51,309 nucleotides of DNA. Origin: an uncultured SAR86 cluster bacterium. GTDB taxonomy: Bacteria; Pseudomonadota; Gammaproteobacteria; Magnimaribacterales; AG-339-G14. The translations under genes and the position numbers were made by a program. Location: assembly GCA_902594855.1 (NCBI GenBank), contig CACJNS010000006.1:1-51309 (forward strand). The letters are read 5' to 3'. Numbering within the stretch: the first letter of the stretch is position 1; each line of letters opens with the position of its first letter. Of the stretch, positions 9,305 through 17,134 are shown piece after piece. The notes under the pieces were generated by a model, which worked only from the letters and a program-made list of their open reading frames with translations, did no database searches and had not been told where the DNA came from.

Positions 9305-10644
9305 TGATAAAAACCCTTTTGAAATTTTTTAACAGATCGACAATCGCAGCTCCAGTGCGAAATCGCAATATGATGGGTTTTGCAGATAAACAGGCTTTTC
9401 TTGATCAAAGACTAAAAGCTGAAGAAACAAGGGCTAAAGAAAATCGTCCTCATGAAGTTTTATATTTTCATAAAGTTGATGATCCCTACTCGTATTTAAC
9501 TGCTTCTTATGCAGGAGAAATAAGCAAAAGATTTAACGTTGAAGTTACACCAATATTAGTTGGCGATGATGTCTCTGAGACAGTTCATGAACCCAGCATG
9601 TATGACGTTCATTGTTTGAATGACGCAAAAAGAATTGGACCGTATTACGACGTGCATTATCAAAAAGATACCTATCCAGATAATAAACTTATTCAGCAAG
9701 CTAATTCTGTTCTAATCAAAAGCGATAAAAAAAAATTCATTCAAAATGCCCTAGAAATTGCCAAGGTTATATGGGGAGATAAAAATGAAGTATCCAACGA
9801 ACTGTCAAATAATGAATTATCGGACACAGAGATTCAAAAAGCTCTTAAAGAAGGAAACACGCTACGAGATAAAGTAGGCTATTATTTTGGCTCCGCCTTT
9901 CATTACGAAGGAGAAAATTATTGGGGCCTCGATAGGCTCAATCATCTAGAAGATAGGCTGATAGATCTTAAATTAAATAAAGAAAATTTTAACGACTACA
10001 TCATTTCACCTGCATTAACTGCCCCTGCTGAGATTACTTCAGAAAAAAAATTGAATTTACATTTTTTTCCATCTTTAAATAGTCCCTACACGTATGTGAG
10101 CATTAATAGAACAAGAGATTTTGCTGCTAAATATAATTTAAATCTCATTACGCGCCCTGTCCTTCCTATGCTCATGAGAGAAATGTATATTCCTTTATAT
10201 AAAGCTAAATACATAATTTCTGATGCGGCTAGAGAAGGAAGAAGGTACGAGCAAGAGATTGATAAAATTTATTCGCCTCTAGGTCAACCAGCCAGAAGAG
10301 CTTATTCTCTCTTTCCGGTCATTGATTCTTTAGGAAAAGGTTTTGAGTATATTGCTTTGTTGATGGATGCTTCTTTTAATCAAGGAATTAACATAGGTGA
10401 GATTGATAAATTGAAAGCAATAGCTAAAAAGTTAAATATCAACTGGGATGTGTTGGAGTCTCATCTTGATACAGAAGAATGGAAAAAAGTGTTATCGGAT
10501 AATCTCGAAGATATGTATTCAGGTAACTGCTGGGGAGTGCCAAGTTATAAATTAACCAATGAAGATGGCTCAAATCCTTTTTATGTATGGGGTCAAGATA
10601 GAATCTGGCTTCTAAAAGAAGAAGCCTACATGCGTCTTTCTTAA
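9304..10644 (+). CDS. tandem DsbA/2-hydroxychromene-2-carboxylate isomerase-like protein
   Basis: A 446-residue protein that reads as two copies of the thioredoxin-like kappa-GST/HCCA isomerase fold. The first begins near residue 49 (VLYFHKVDDPYSYLTASY) and the second near 246 (NLHFFPSLNSPYTYVSINR). Each carries the F...DPYSY or NSPYTY start of this fold, and the second has the helical insertion and the closing GVPSY..N motif (about 412-427) typical of the family. No CXXC is seen, so thiol oxidation is unlikely; a glutathione- or CoA-linked isomerase role is more plausible. It overlaps the FATP-like gene by 1 nt, which suggests action on the same substrate class. Confidence 0.7.
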   Translation: MIKTLLKFFNRSTIAAPVRNRNMMGFADKQAFLDQRLKAEETRAKENRPHEVLYFHKVDDPYSYLTASYAGEISKRFNVEVTPILVGDDVSETVHEPSMYDVHCLNDAKRIGPYYDVHYQKDTYPDNKLIQQANSVLIKSDKKKFIQNALEIAKVIWGDKNEVSNELSNNELSDTEIQKALKEGNTLRDKVGYYFGSAFHYEGENYWGLDRLNHLEDRLIDLKLNKENFNDYIISPALTAPAEITSEKKLNLHFFPSLNSPYTYVSINRTRDFAAKYNLNLITRPVLPMLMREMYIPLYKAKYIISDAAREGRRYEQEIDKIYSPLGQPARRAYSLFPVIDSLGKGFEYIALLMDASFNQGINIGEIDKLKAIAKKLNINWDVLESHLDTEEWKKVLSDNLEDMYSGNCWGVPSYKLTNEDGSNPFYVWGQDRIWLLKEEAYMRLS

Positions 10645-10648
10645 AGTC

Positions 10649-10786
10649 GTGCCTACAGAAAAGAAAAAATCCAAAAAAAACCCTGTCGCAAAAAATCTCT
10701 ATAAATTTAATAAACCAAAGGTTTTTAAAGATAAAAGTAAATACAATAGAAAAAAAACTATCAAGGAAGATGAATCTACACAATGA
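10649..10786 (+). CDS. small basic protein (45 residues), possible
   Basis: A GTG-started reading frame of 45 residues, extremely rich in lysine: it opens PTEKKKSKKNPVAKNLYKFN and continues with KPKVFKDKSKYNRKK. It fills the space between the tandem isomerase and the cystathionine synthase gene and overlaps the start of the latter by 17 nt, which would couple their translation. The NPVAK...FNK.....D..K..RKK pattern recalls short basic proteins of unknown function annotated in other marine gammaproteobacteria; this is memory, not a search. There is no clear Shine-Dalgarno sequence, so the start is uncertain and the ORF may be spurious. Confidence 0.45.
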   Translation: MPTEKKKSKKNPVAKNLYKFNKPKVFKDKSKYNRKKTIKEDESTQ

Positions 10787-11735
10787 TATTTTAGAAAGCA
10801 TAGGAAATACTCCTATGGTTAAGGTCAATAATATTGACACTGGAAAATGTGACCTTTTTTTAAAATTGGAAAACCTAAATCCAGGAGGCTCTATCAAGGA
10901 TAGAGTTGGGAAAAGCATAATAGAATCTGCTGAAGAAAACGGTCTTTTAAAACCCGGAGGGACAATTATTGAATGTACTGCAGGAAATACAGGCTTGGGA
11001 TTGGCTCTTCCTGCAATTTTGAAGGGATATAAACTTATTTTAGTTATCCCAGATAAGATGAGCGAAGAAAAATTGGCTCATTTAAGAGCAATGGGAATTG
11101 AGATCATTCTAACTCGTTCAGATGTTCAAAAAGGAGATCCAGAGTATTACACTGAGGTTGCAGCAAAATTAGTTGAAGATATACCAAATTCTTTTTTTGC
11201 AAATCAATTCTCTAATCCTGCAAACCCATTCATACACGAAACAACAACAGGACCGGAAATATGGGATCAAACAAATCAAAAAGTAGATGCATTTGTAGCT
11301 GGCGTTGGTACAGGTGGAACCATTAGTGGAGTAGGAAGATATTTAAAAAGTCAGAATCCAGAGATAGATATTATTGTCGCTGATCCAGAAGGTTCTGTTG
11401 TTGCAGATGCTGTAAATCATGGAACTTTCGAATATTCCGGTGGACAGTGGCTAGTTGAGGGAATTGGTGAGGATTACATTCCTGATAACCTGGATTTAAG
11501 TATTATTGATGAAGGTATCTATGTTTCAGACAAGGAAGCTTTTGAAATGGTTAATCTACTTTTAAAAAAGGAAGGTATACTAGCCGGCTCTTCTTGCGGG
11601 ACTCTTGTGAAAGCAGCTGTAGATTACTGTAAGAGACAGAAAAGTCACAAAACTGTAGTTTCTTTAATTTGTGATACTGGAAATAAATATTTATCTAAGG
11701 CTTTTAATAATGCTTGGTTAAGTGAGAATTTATAA
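10770..11735 (+). CDS. cystathionine beta-synthase / cysteine synthase (PLP fold type II)
   Basis: A 321-residue PLP enzyme of the cysteine synthase family. The lysine that binds PLP is K43 in PGGSIKDRVG. The serine-binding ECTAGNTGLGLA segment and the phosphate loop GTGGTISGVG follow. The segments NPANPFIHETTTGPEIWDQT, ADPEGSV and WLVEGIGEDYIP are those I associate with cystathionine beta-synthase rather than CysK, although no C-terminal CBS domains are present. Together with the PLP gamma-family enzyme immediately downstream (1-nt overlap), it could run reverse transsulfuration from homocysteine and serine to cysteine. O-acetylserine sulfhydrylase activity cannot be excluded. Confidence 0.87.
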   Translation: MNLHNDILESIGNTPMVKVNNIDTGKCDLFLKLENLNPGGSIKDRVGKSIIESAEENGLLKPGGTIIECTAGNTGLGLALPAILKGYKLILVIPDKMSEEKLAHLRAMGIEIILTRSDVQKGDPEYYTEVAAKLVEDIPNSFFANQFSNPANPFIHETTTGPEIWDQTNQKVDAFVAGVGTGGTISGVGRYLKSQNPEIDIIVADPEGSVVADAVNHGTFEYSGGQWLVEGIGEDYIPDNLDLSIIDEGIYVSDKEAFEMVNLLLKKEGILAGSSCGTLVKAAVDYCKRQKSHKTVVSLICDTGNKYLSKAFNNAWLSENL

Positions 11736-12895
11736 TGAAAAATAAAGATTTAGATTTTGAGACAAAAGCTATACATGTTGGTCAGGATCCTGATCCAGTA
11801 ACAGGCGCTGTAATTCCACCAATATATACAACCTCCACTTATGCTCAGGAAAGTCCAGGAGATCACAAAGGATATGATTACTCTCGAACTTCCAATCCAA
11901 CCCGACATGCTTTTGAGGTTTGCGTAGCAAGTTTAGAGGAAGGCGAGAAAGCGCATGCTTTTTCTTCGGGTGTTGCTGCAATTTCAGCTTGTGTTGAGCT
12001 ATTGCAACCTGGCGACCATATCATTGCAATGGACGATCTATACGGTGGAACCGTAAGACTCTTCAATGAAATTAAAAGCATTTCTCAAGGTATTGAGATT
12101 TCGTTTGTTGATATGTCGAAAGAGAAAAACATTGAAGCATCCATTAAACCTAATACAAAAATGCTGTTTGCAGAGACGCCTACTAATCCCCTATTAAAGA
12201 TTATTGATCTTGAAAAGTTAGCTGATTTTGCAAGATCTAAAAATATCATTACCGTCGCAGACAATACTTTTTGCTCGCCCTATATTCAAAGACCTCTCAC
12301 AAAAGGTTTCGATTATGTAATCCATTCTGCAACAAAATACTTATGCGGTCATTCAGATGTCATCATGGGTGTTTTGGTAATGAAAGATGCTGAGTCAGAT
12401 AATTCCAAAAGACTATCGAATATACACAATTCCTTGGGGCCCATAAGCAGTCCTTTTGATAGTTACCTTGCATTAAGGAGCCTTAAAACGCTTGCTCTTA
12501 GAATGGAAAGACATTCTTCAAATGCCGAAAAAATTGCTGATTTCTTAGAATCTCATCCTAAGATTTCTAAAGTTATCTATCCTGGCTTAGAAAGTCATCC
12601 TCAGCATTCTGTTGCTAAAAAACAGATGGATTTTTTTGGAGGAATGATATCTATAGAGATTAAAGATGGGCTTAAGGCTTCTAAAAACTTTTTAGAAAAG
12701 ACATCCCTTTTTACCCTCGCTGAAAGCCTGGGTGGAGTTGAGAGTTTAATTGAACATCCTGCTTTAATGACTCATGCATCTATATCAAAAGAAGTTAGGG
12801 ATCAGATTGGTATTACTGATGGACTGGTTAGATTATCGGTTGGAATTGAATCAGCAGATGATTTAATAAACGATTTAGATAAAGCTTTAAATTAA
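11735..12895 (+). CDS. cystathionine gamma-lyase/synthase (Cys/Met metabolism PLP enzyme)
   Basis: A 386-residue fold type I PLP enzyme of the transsulfuration family. Visible are YDYSRTSNPTRHAFE (substrate and cofactor binding), AFSSGVAAISA, DDLYGGTVRL, the ETPTNPLLKIID segment, the PLP lysine K201 in HSATKYLCGHSD, and the C-terminal SLGGVESLIEHPALMTH. It carries the marks shared by MetB and gamma-lyase. Pairing with the beta-synthase-like gene just upstream favours gamma-lyase, producing cysteine and 2-oxobutyrate. Its last four bases overlap the convergent purU. Confidence 0.87.
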   Translation: MKNKDLDFETKAIHVGQDPDPVTGAVIPPIYTTSTYAQESPGDHKGYDYSRTSNPTRHAFEVCVASLEEGEKAHAFSSGVAAISACVELLQPGDHIIAMDDLYGGTVRLFNEIKSISQGIEISFVDMSKEKNIEASIKPNTKMLFAETPTNPLLKIIDLEKLADFARSKNIITVADNTFCSPYIQRPLTKGFDYVIHSATKYLCGHSDVIMGVLVMKDAESDNSKRLSNIHNSLGPISSPFDSYLALRSLKTLALRMERHSSNAEKIADFLESHPKISKVIYPGLESHPQHSVAKKQMDFFGGMISIEIKDGLKASKNFLEKTSLFTLAESLGGVESLIEHPALMTHASISKEVRDQIGITDGLVRLSVGIESADDLINDLDKALN

Positions 12896-13749
12896 TCAAA
12901 GACAACAGTTTTTTTATCGTTGATAAAAACCTTCCCTTCCAAATGCTTTTTTACGGCTCTTGTAAGAGTAATGGATTCAATATCCTGACCGATAAGCTCA
13001 AGTTCTTCTGGACTTTGCGAATGGTCAACTCTCTCAACAGTTTGTTCAATAATAGGTCCAGCATCTAATTCTTCAGTAATGTAATGGGCCGTAGCGCCCA
13101 TTATTTTCACTCCTTTTTCATATGCCTGTTTATAAGGTTTTGCTCCCTTAAAGCTAGGTAAAAAAGAGTGGTGAATATTAATAACTTTACCTGAATATTT
13201 TGAACAGAAATCAGGTGAAAAAATTTGCATATATCTTGCCAAAATCATTAACTCGATATTGTTATCATTAATTAATCCTTCAATTTCATCTTCAGCTTTT
13301 TCTCTTATTTCTGAATTATTTTTGATATTAAAGAAAGGAATTGAATAATTGTCTGCAATGGTTTTTAAATTTTCATGATTTGAAACGATCCCGCATACGT
13401 TCATTTTCAAAGAATCAATGCTATTTTTGTAAAGTAAGTCTTGTAGACAGTGCCCGTATTTAGAAACAAAAATTAATGTATTCGGAGACGAGGGCTCATT
13501 TTCTAAAGTCCACTCCATCTTTAGATCACTACAGGCTTCATCAAAAGCATTCGAAAAATTAGAGAATTCAATCTCTCCTTTGCTTGAGAATATTTTTAAT
13601 CTCATGAAGTAGCTTTTGGTTTCGGGATCACTAAAAAAAGAAGAGTCCATAATGAAAATATTCATATCGTTTAAAGATGTCGAAACTTTGGCAACAATGC
13701 CATAAGCATCGGGACATTTGATTCTTAATATGTAAGTTGTGTTTTTCAT
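12892..13749 (-). CDS. purU: formyltetrahydrofolate deformylase
   Basis: A 285-residue enzyme that hydrolyses 10-formyl-THF to formate and THF, balancing one-carbon pools. An N-terminal ACT domain (about residues 1-85: RIKCPDAYGIVAKVS) precedes a formyltransferase catalytic domain with ILARYMQIFS, the core INIHHSFLPSFKGAKPY (about 186-202), GATAHYI and LDAGPII. This arrangement is diagnostic of PurU, which in other bacteria is tuned by Met and Gly through the ACT domain. It is divergent from the acyl-CoA dehydrogenase pair across 89 bp and lies next to the transsulfuration genes, consistent with Met/one-carbon metabolism. Confidence 0.92.
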   Translation of the reverse strand: MKNTTYILRIKCPDAYGIVAKVSTSLNDMNIFIMDSSFFSDPETKSYFMRLKIFSSKGEIEFSNFSNAFDEACSDLKMEWTLENEPSSPNTLIFVSKYGHCLQDLLYKNSIDSLKMNVCGIVSNHENLKTIADNYSIPFFNIKNNSEIREKAEDEIEGLINDNNIELMILARYMQIFSPDFCSKYSGKVINIHHSFLPSFKGAKPYKQAYEKGVKIMGATAHYITEELDAGPIIEQTVERVDHSQSPEELELIGQDIESITLTRAVKKHLEGKVFINDKKTVVFD

Positions 13750-13838
13750 AATCTTCGCAGCCGCATAATATAAAGCAAAAATAATACAAATAAAGACTAA
13801 ATCTAATTAGAATAATAATTACAAAAAAAGGAGTTTAT

Positions 13839-15032
13839 ATGAATCTTGAATATGGTCCAGAATACGAAGACTTCCGAGCGGAAGTTATAGATTTTTGTAA
13901 GGAGTACGAAGGTATCTCTTTTGAAAATACATCAAGTAAAAATGTCTCTAGATCTGAATGGCAGAAGATACTTATTGAGAAAGGCTTTATAGCAAGAGCC
14001 ATTCCGAAAGAGTATGGTGGCTTTGGAGGCGAAACAGACATCATTAAAAGCAGAATCATTGCTACGGAATTTTCTAAGGCAAAAATTCCAGGAGGTATGG
14101 GCGGTCAAGGAATCGATATGCTAGTACCTACCCTGTTGGAATGGGGAACCGAGGAACAAAAACAACAATACATTCAACCTACATTACACGGGGAAATGAT
14201 TTGGTGTCAGGGATATTCTGAACCTAATGCCGGTTCAGATTTGGCAAGCTTACAGACTAAAGGTGAGCTTAAAGACGGTAATTGGGTCATAAATGGACAG
14301 AAAATTTGGACAAGTACAGCTCAATACTCACAAATGATGTTTTGCTTAGTTAGAACTGAACCACAAGCTCCAAAACACTCTGGCATAAGCTTTATATTAA
14401 TTCCTATGGATACTCCAGGTATTGAAATTAGACCTTTAGTAGATATGACACTAAATGCTGGATTTAATGAAGTTTTCTTTACTGATGTTACGGTTCCTGA
14501 GGGAAATATTGTAGGCAAAAGAGGAGACGGCTGGTCGGTAGCTAATTCTGTTCTAGGACATGAGAGAGGATCTTTAGCAGATCCTAATGCAACGATGAAT
14601 AGACTTAACACCCTTATCAATATGATGAAAGAAGAGACTATCGATGGAAGAAGGTTGATAGATATCCCGTCGTATAGAGATCGTCTTATGCAAGTTCAGG
14701 GTAAAGTTATGGCTAATCAAGCTCACTCCTTGAGGTTGCTCTCTTCAAAAATTAATCCTGGTCAGAATGTGAAATTAGGTGGCATGATTCAAAAACTAGT
14801 TGGTACAGAGCTTAGACATGAAATGGAGGCTTTAGCCATTGATGTGCTCGGTGAAATAGGAACCTTGTATGAGGAAACACCAAGATTAAAAGAAAATGGA
14901 TCATTTCAATTTCATTACATGTATTTCCTTGGGCTGATAATTGGAGGAGGTACTAATCAAATACAGAAAAATATTATTTCTGAAAGAGGGCTTGGAATGC
15001 CTAAAGAACCAAAAGTACAAGAGGCTTCATAA
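13839..15032 (+). CDS. acyl-CoA dehydrogenase
   Basis: A 397-residue flavoenzyme of the acyl-CoA dehydrogenase family that introduces a 2,3-double bond into an acyl-CoA thioester. Seen are an alpha-helical N-terminal domain, the FAD-binding WCQGYSEPNAGSDLASL (about residues 125-141), the WTSTAQYSQ segment, and the C-terminal IGGGTNQIQKNIISERGLG (about 367-385). A strong Shine-Dalgarno AAGGAG precedes the ATG. It overlaps a second, shorter acyl-CoA dehydrogenase by 1 nt. Such paired genes often make heteromeric enzymes that act on bulky substrates such as sterol side chains, so a heterotetramer is a reasonable inference here. Confidence 0.9.
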   Translation: MNLEYGPEYEDFRAEVIDFCKEYEGISFENTSSKNVSRSEWQKILIEKGFIARAIPKEYGGFGGETDIIKSRIIATEFSKAKIPGGMGGQGIDMLVPTLLEWGTEEQKQQYIQPTLHGEMIWCQGYSEPNAGSDLASLQTKGELKDGNWVINGQKIWTSTAQYSQMMFCLVRTEPQAPKHSGISFILIPMDTPGIEIRPLVDMTLNAGFNEVFFTDVTVPEGNIVGKRGDGWSVANSVLGHERGSLADPNATMNRLNTLINMMKEETIDGRRLIDIPSYRDRLMQVQGKVMANQAHSLRLLSSKINPGQNVKLGGMIQKLVGTELRHEMEALAIDVLGEIGTLYEETPRLKENGSFQFHYMYFLGLIIGGGTNQIQKNIISERGLGMPKEPKVQEAS

Positions 15033-16126
15033 TGTATTTCGGACTATCTGAAGAACAAAATCAGTTTCAAGACTACGTAAAAAAATTTTTATCAGATAAC
15101 GTATCAGTAGATGAGATCCGAAAAATAGCCAACGGAGATGATCAAAAACTCCATGATGATATTAAATCTGGCTTAATGAATCTTGGACTAAGCAGCTTAT
15201 TAATTCCTGAAAATTATGGTGGCTTAGGCGGAGATTTATTATCTGCAGTGTCGATTTCACAAGGATTGGGGACTGGAGTAGGACCAATATCTTTTGCTGG
15301 ATCTTACGTTATGACTCCTATTGCATTAAGTCTTGGTGGGAATGATGATCAAAAAGATAAATACCTACCGAAAATTGCATCAAACGAAATTAAGTTTGGT
15401 GTTGGTCTCAGTGAATACGTTGCTGCAAGGGAAGATTCAGGTATTGAACTAAATAAAGGTAAAGCATCAGGTAAAGCCCTTTTTGTGATAGATGGAGATG
15501 ATGCAGATTTTTTTATTTTATCGGATAAGGGTGGAACCATGTTTATCGTTGATAAGAATGATAAAGGTCTTGAAGTCATTCAGCTAACTACAGTAGATAA
15601 AACAAGATTATATTTAGAGCTTAATCTTAAAAATGTTAAGGCAGAGGTGCTTCAAGAAACAGAAAATAATCCTTTTATTATCCAGAAAGTGATAGATGCA
15701 GGAAGAATTATTCTCTCAGCAGACTCACTAGGTGCCTCTGAAACAATGATTGAGAAAGCGGTTTCCTATGCAAAAGAAAGAAAGCAGTTCAATCGTGTAA
15801 TAGGATCATTTCAAGCCGTAAAGCATATGTGTGCAGAGATGGCTGCTGATTTAGAGCCCTGTTACGCAATGCTATGGCAAGCAGCACATTCTTTTGATCA
15901 TGATCCTGATGAGGCTCGCTTGCAGGCTTGTCAGGCTAAATCACATATTGCTGAGGTAGCAAAAATGGTTTCTAAAAAAGCAACAGAAGTCCATGGGGGT
16001 ATGGGATTTACTGATCTCTTGGGATTGCATTATTGGTTTAAGAGAATTGGATTAAACAGACAAATTCTTGGTGGTCCAGAGCTTGTTAGAGAGGAAGCTG
16101 CTGAATTACAAGGTTTTAATCAGTAA
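15032..16126 (+). CDS. acyl-CoA dehydrogenase (second subunit-like)
   Basis: A 364-residue acyl-CoA dehydrogenase homologue. It has a typical N-terminus (MYFGLSEEQNQFQDYVKKFL), a mid-domain SADSLGASETMIEKAVSYAKERKQF, and FQAVKHMCAEMAADLE near residues 264-279. It ends with VHGGMGFTDLLGLHYWFKR (about 327-345). Its FAD-binding middle domain is more diverged than that of its neighbour, as is common in the partner subunit of heteromeric dehydrogenases. The ATG lies within the stop of the upstream gene (TAATG), implying stoichiometric translation. It ends 3 nt from the convergent amidohydrolase. Confidence 0.88.
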   Translation: MYFGLSEEQNQFQDYVKKFLSDNVSVDEIRKIANGDDQKLHDDIKSGLMNLGLSSLLIPENYGGLGGDLLSAVSISQGLGTGVGPISFAGSYVMTPIALSLGGNDDQKDKYLPKIASNEIKFGVGLSEYVAAREDSGIELNKGKASGKALFVIDGDDADFFILSDKGGTMFIVDKNDKGLEVIQLTTVDKTRLYLELNLKNVKAEVLQETENNPFIIQKVIDAGRIILSADSLGASETMIEKAVSYAKERKQFNRVIGSFQAVKHMCAEMAADLEPCYAMLWQAAHSFDHDPDEARLQACQAKSHIAEVAKMVSKKATEVHGGMGFTDLLGLHYWFKRIGLNRQILGGPELVREEAAELQGFNQ

Positions 16127-16129
16127 ACA

Positions 16130-17134
16130 TCAGATTGAATAAGCCTTTTTAGCGCAACCGTAAAACATACTGTTTTTTTCATCTTCGCTAAAATTTTCTG
16201 AGATTTTTTTAAAAAAATTCCATAAGACATGGTAGGAAACAGATTGCTTATCAACTGGAAAATTACTCTCAAACATACATCTTGATGGCTCAAAAGATTC
16301 TATACATTCAAGATAATAGCGTTTTTGTCGTTCTACCATTTGGTCTGAAGTTGCCGGCATTTCTTGCTCATGAAATTTGAAGCCATTTACCGGCATGGCA
16401 AGCCCACCTAGCTTAGCTAGAACATTTGGCCTTTTAGAAAGCCCTTTTATATCTTTCTGCCAAACTTTAAAAATATCATCTTCCTTGCCCTCGTAAGGTC
16501 CTATTCCTATCGGCCCGCTAAAATGATTGAGAATGATTGTGAGGTTCTCATTTCTATCAGCAATTTCTGCAACCTGATTAATCTGATGATGATATTGCCA
16601 CGCCTCAAAAACTAGATCTTTCTCTCCAAGAATCTTAAGAGATTGATTAAAAACATCGCTTAAATACATGTCTTTTGATGGGCTATGATGAGAATTTCTC
16701 ATGTTTTCATGCGGATCCCAGCCTCCAGCATGACGAATACCTTTGAATAAAGATTCTCCATATTGAAAATGTAAATCTAAAACTTCATTAATACCCTCTC
16801 CCAAAGTCATATCAGCGTGAGAAACTATTCCTGATATTTGTGATTTGGATGGTTCTTTTTTTGCCTCATCAGCAATTTTTTTAACAAAAATTGTTTCCCC
16901 AATGGGTTTTAAATGCTCGGGACCGGTGGTAAGAAATTCTTGAGTGCACTCTATGAATACCGTGTGCTTTATATTATGTCCCGATGAAGTATCGTCCCAA
17001 AGATCTTCTAATAAATATTGAGATTCTCCAGGCCATAAATGATGATGAGGATCTATTATTGGCCTTTCAGCATCAATGATCTCTTCCGTATGTTGATTCA
17101 GCCATTCTGAATGACGATCAAGCAGATTACTCAT
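16130..17134 (-). CDS. amidohydrolase-family TIM-barrel hydrolase
   Basis: A 334-residue protein of the Amidohydro_2 (COG3618-like) group. The metal-binding start IIDPHHHLWPG is at residues 26-36. Later come a VSHADMTLGEG segment, a GIRHAGGWDPH segment, LNHFSGPIG (near 205-213) and the C-terminal FESNFPVDK (about 288-296), where the barrel's last aspartate-type loop normally lies. Relatives hydrolyse lactones or decarboxylate; the substrate here is unknown. It overlaps the upstream malate synthase G gene by 1 nt, so both are transcribed together. Confidence 0.8.
   Translation of the reverse strand: MSNLLDRHSEWLNQHTEEIIDAERPIIDPHHHLWPGESQYLLEDLWDDTSSGHNIKHTVFIECTQEFLTTGPEHLKPIGETIFVKKIADEAKKEPSKSQISGIVSHADMTLGEGINEVLDLHFQYGESLFKGIRHAGGWDPHENMRNSHHSPSKDMYLSDVFNQSLKILGEKDLVFEAWQYHHQINQVAEIADRNENLTIILNHFSGPIGIGPYEGKEDDIFKVWQKDIKGLSKRPNVLAKLGGLAMPVNGFKFHEQEMPATSDQMVERQKRYYLECIESFEPSRCMFESNFPVDKQSVSYHVLWNFFKKISENFSEDEKNSMFYGCAKKAYSI

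Noticed and set aside
10439-10918. A 159-residue minus-strand open frame opposite the tandem isomerase end and the cystathionine synthase start
   Set aside because: Antisense to well supported genes; Phe-rich low-complexity translation of A-rich DNA.
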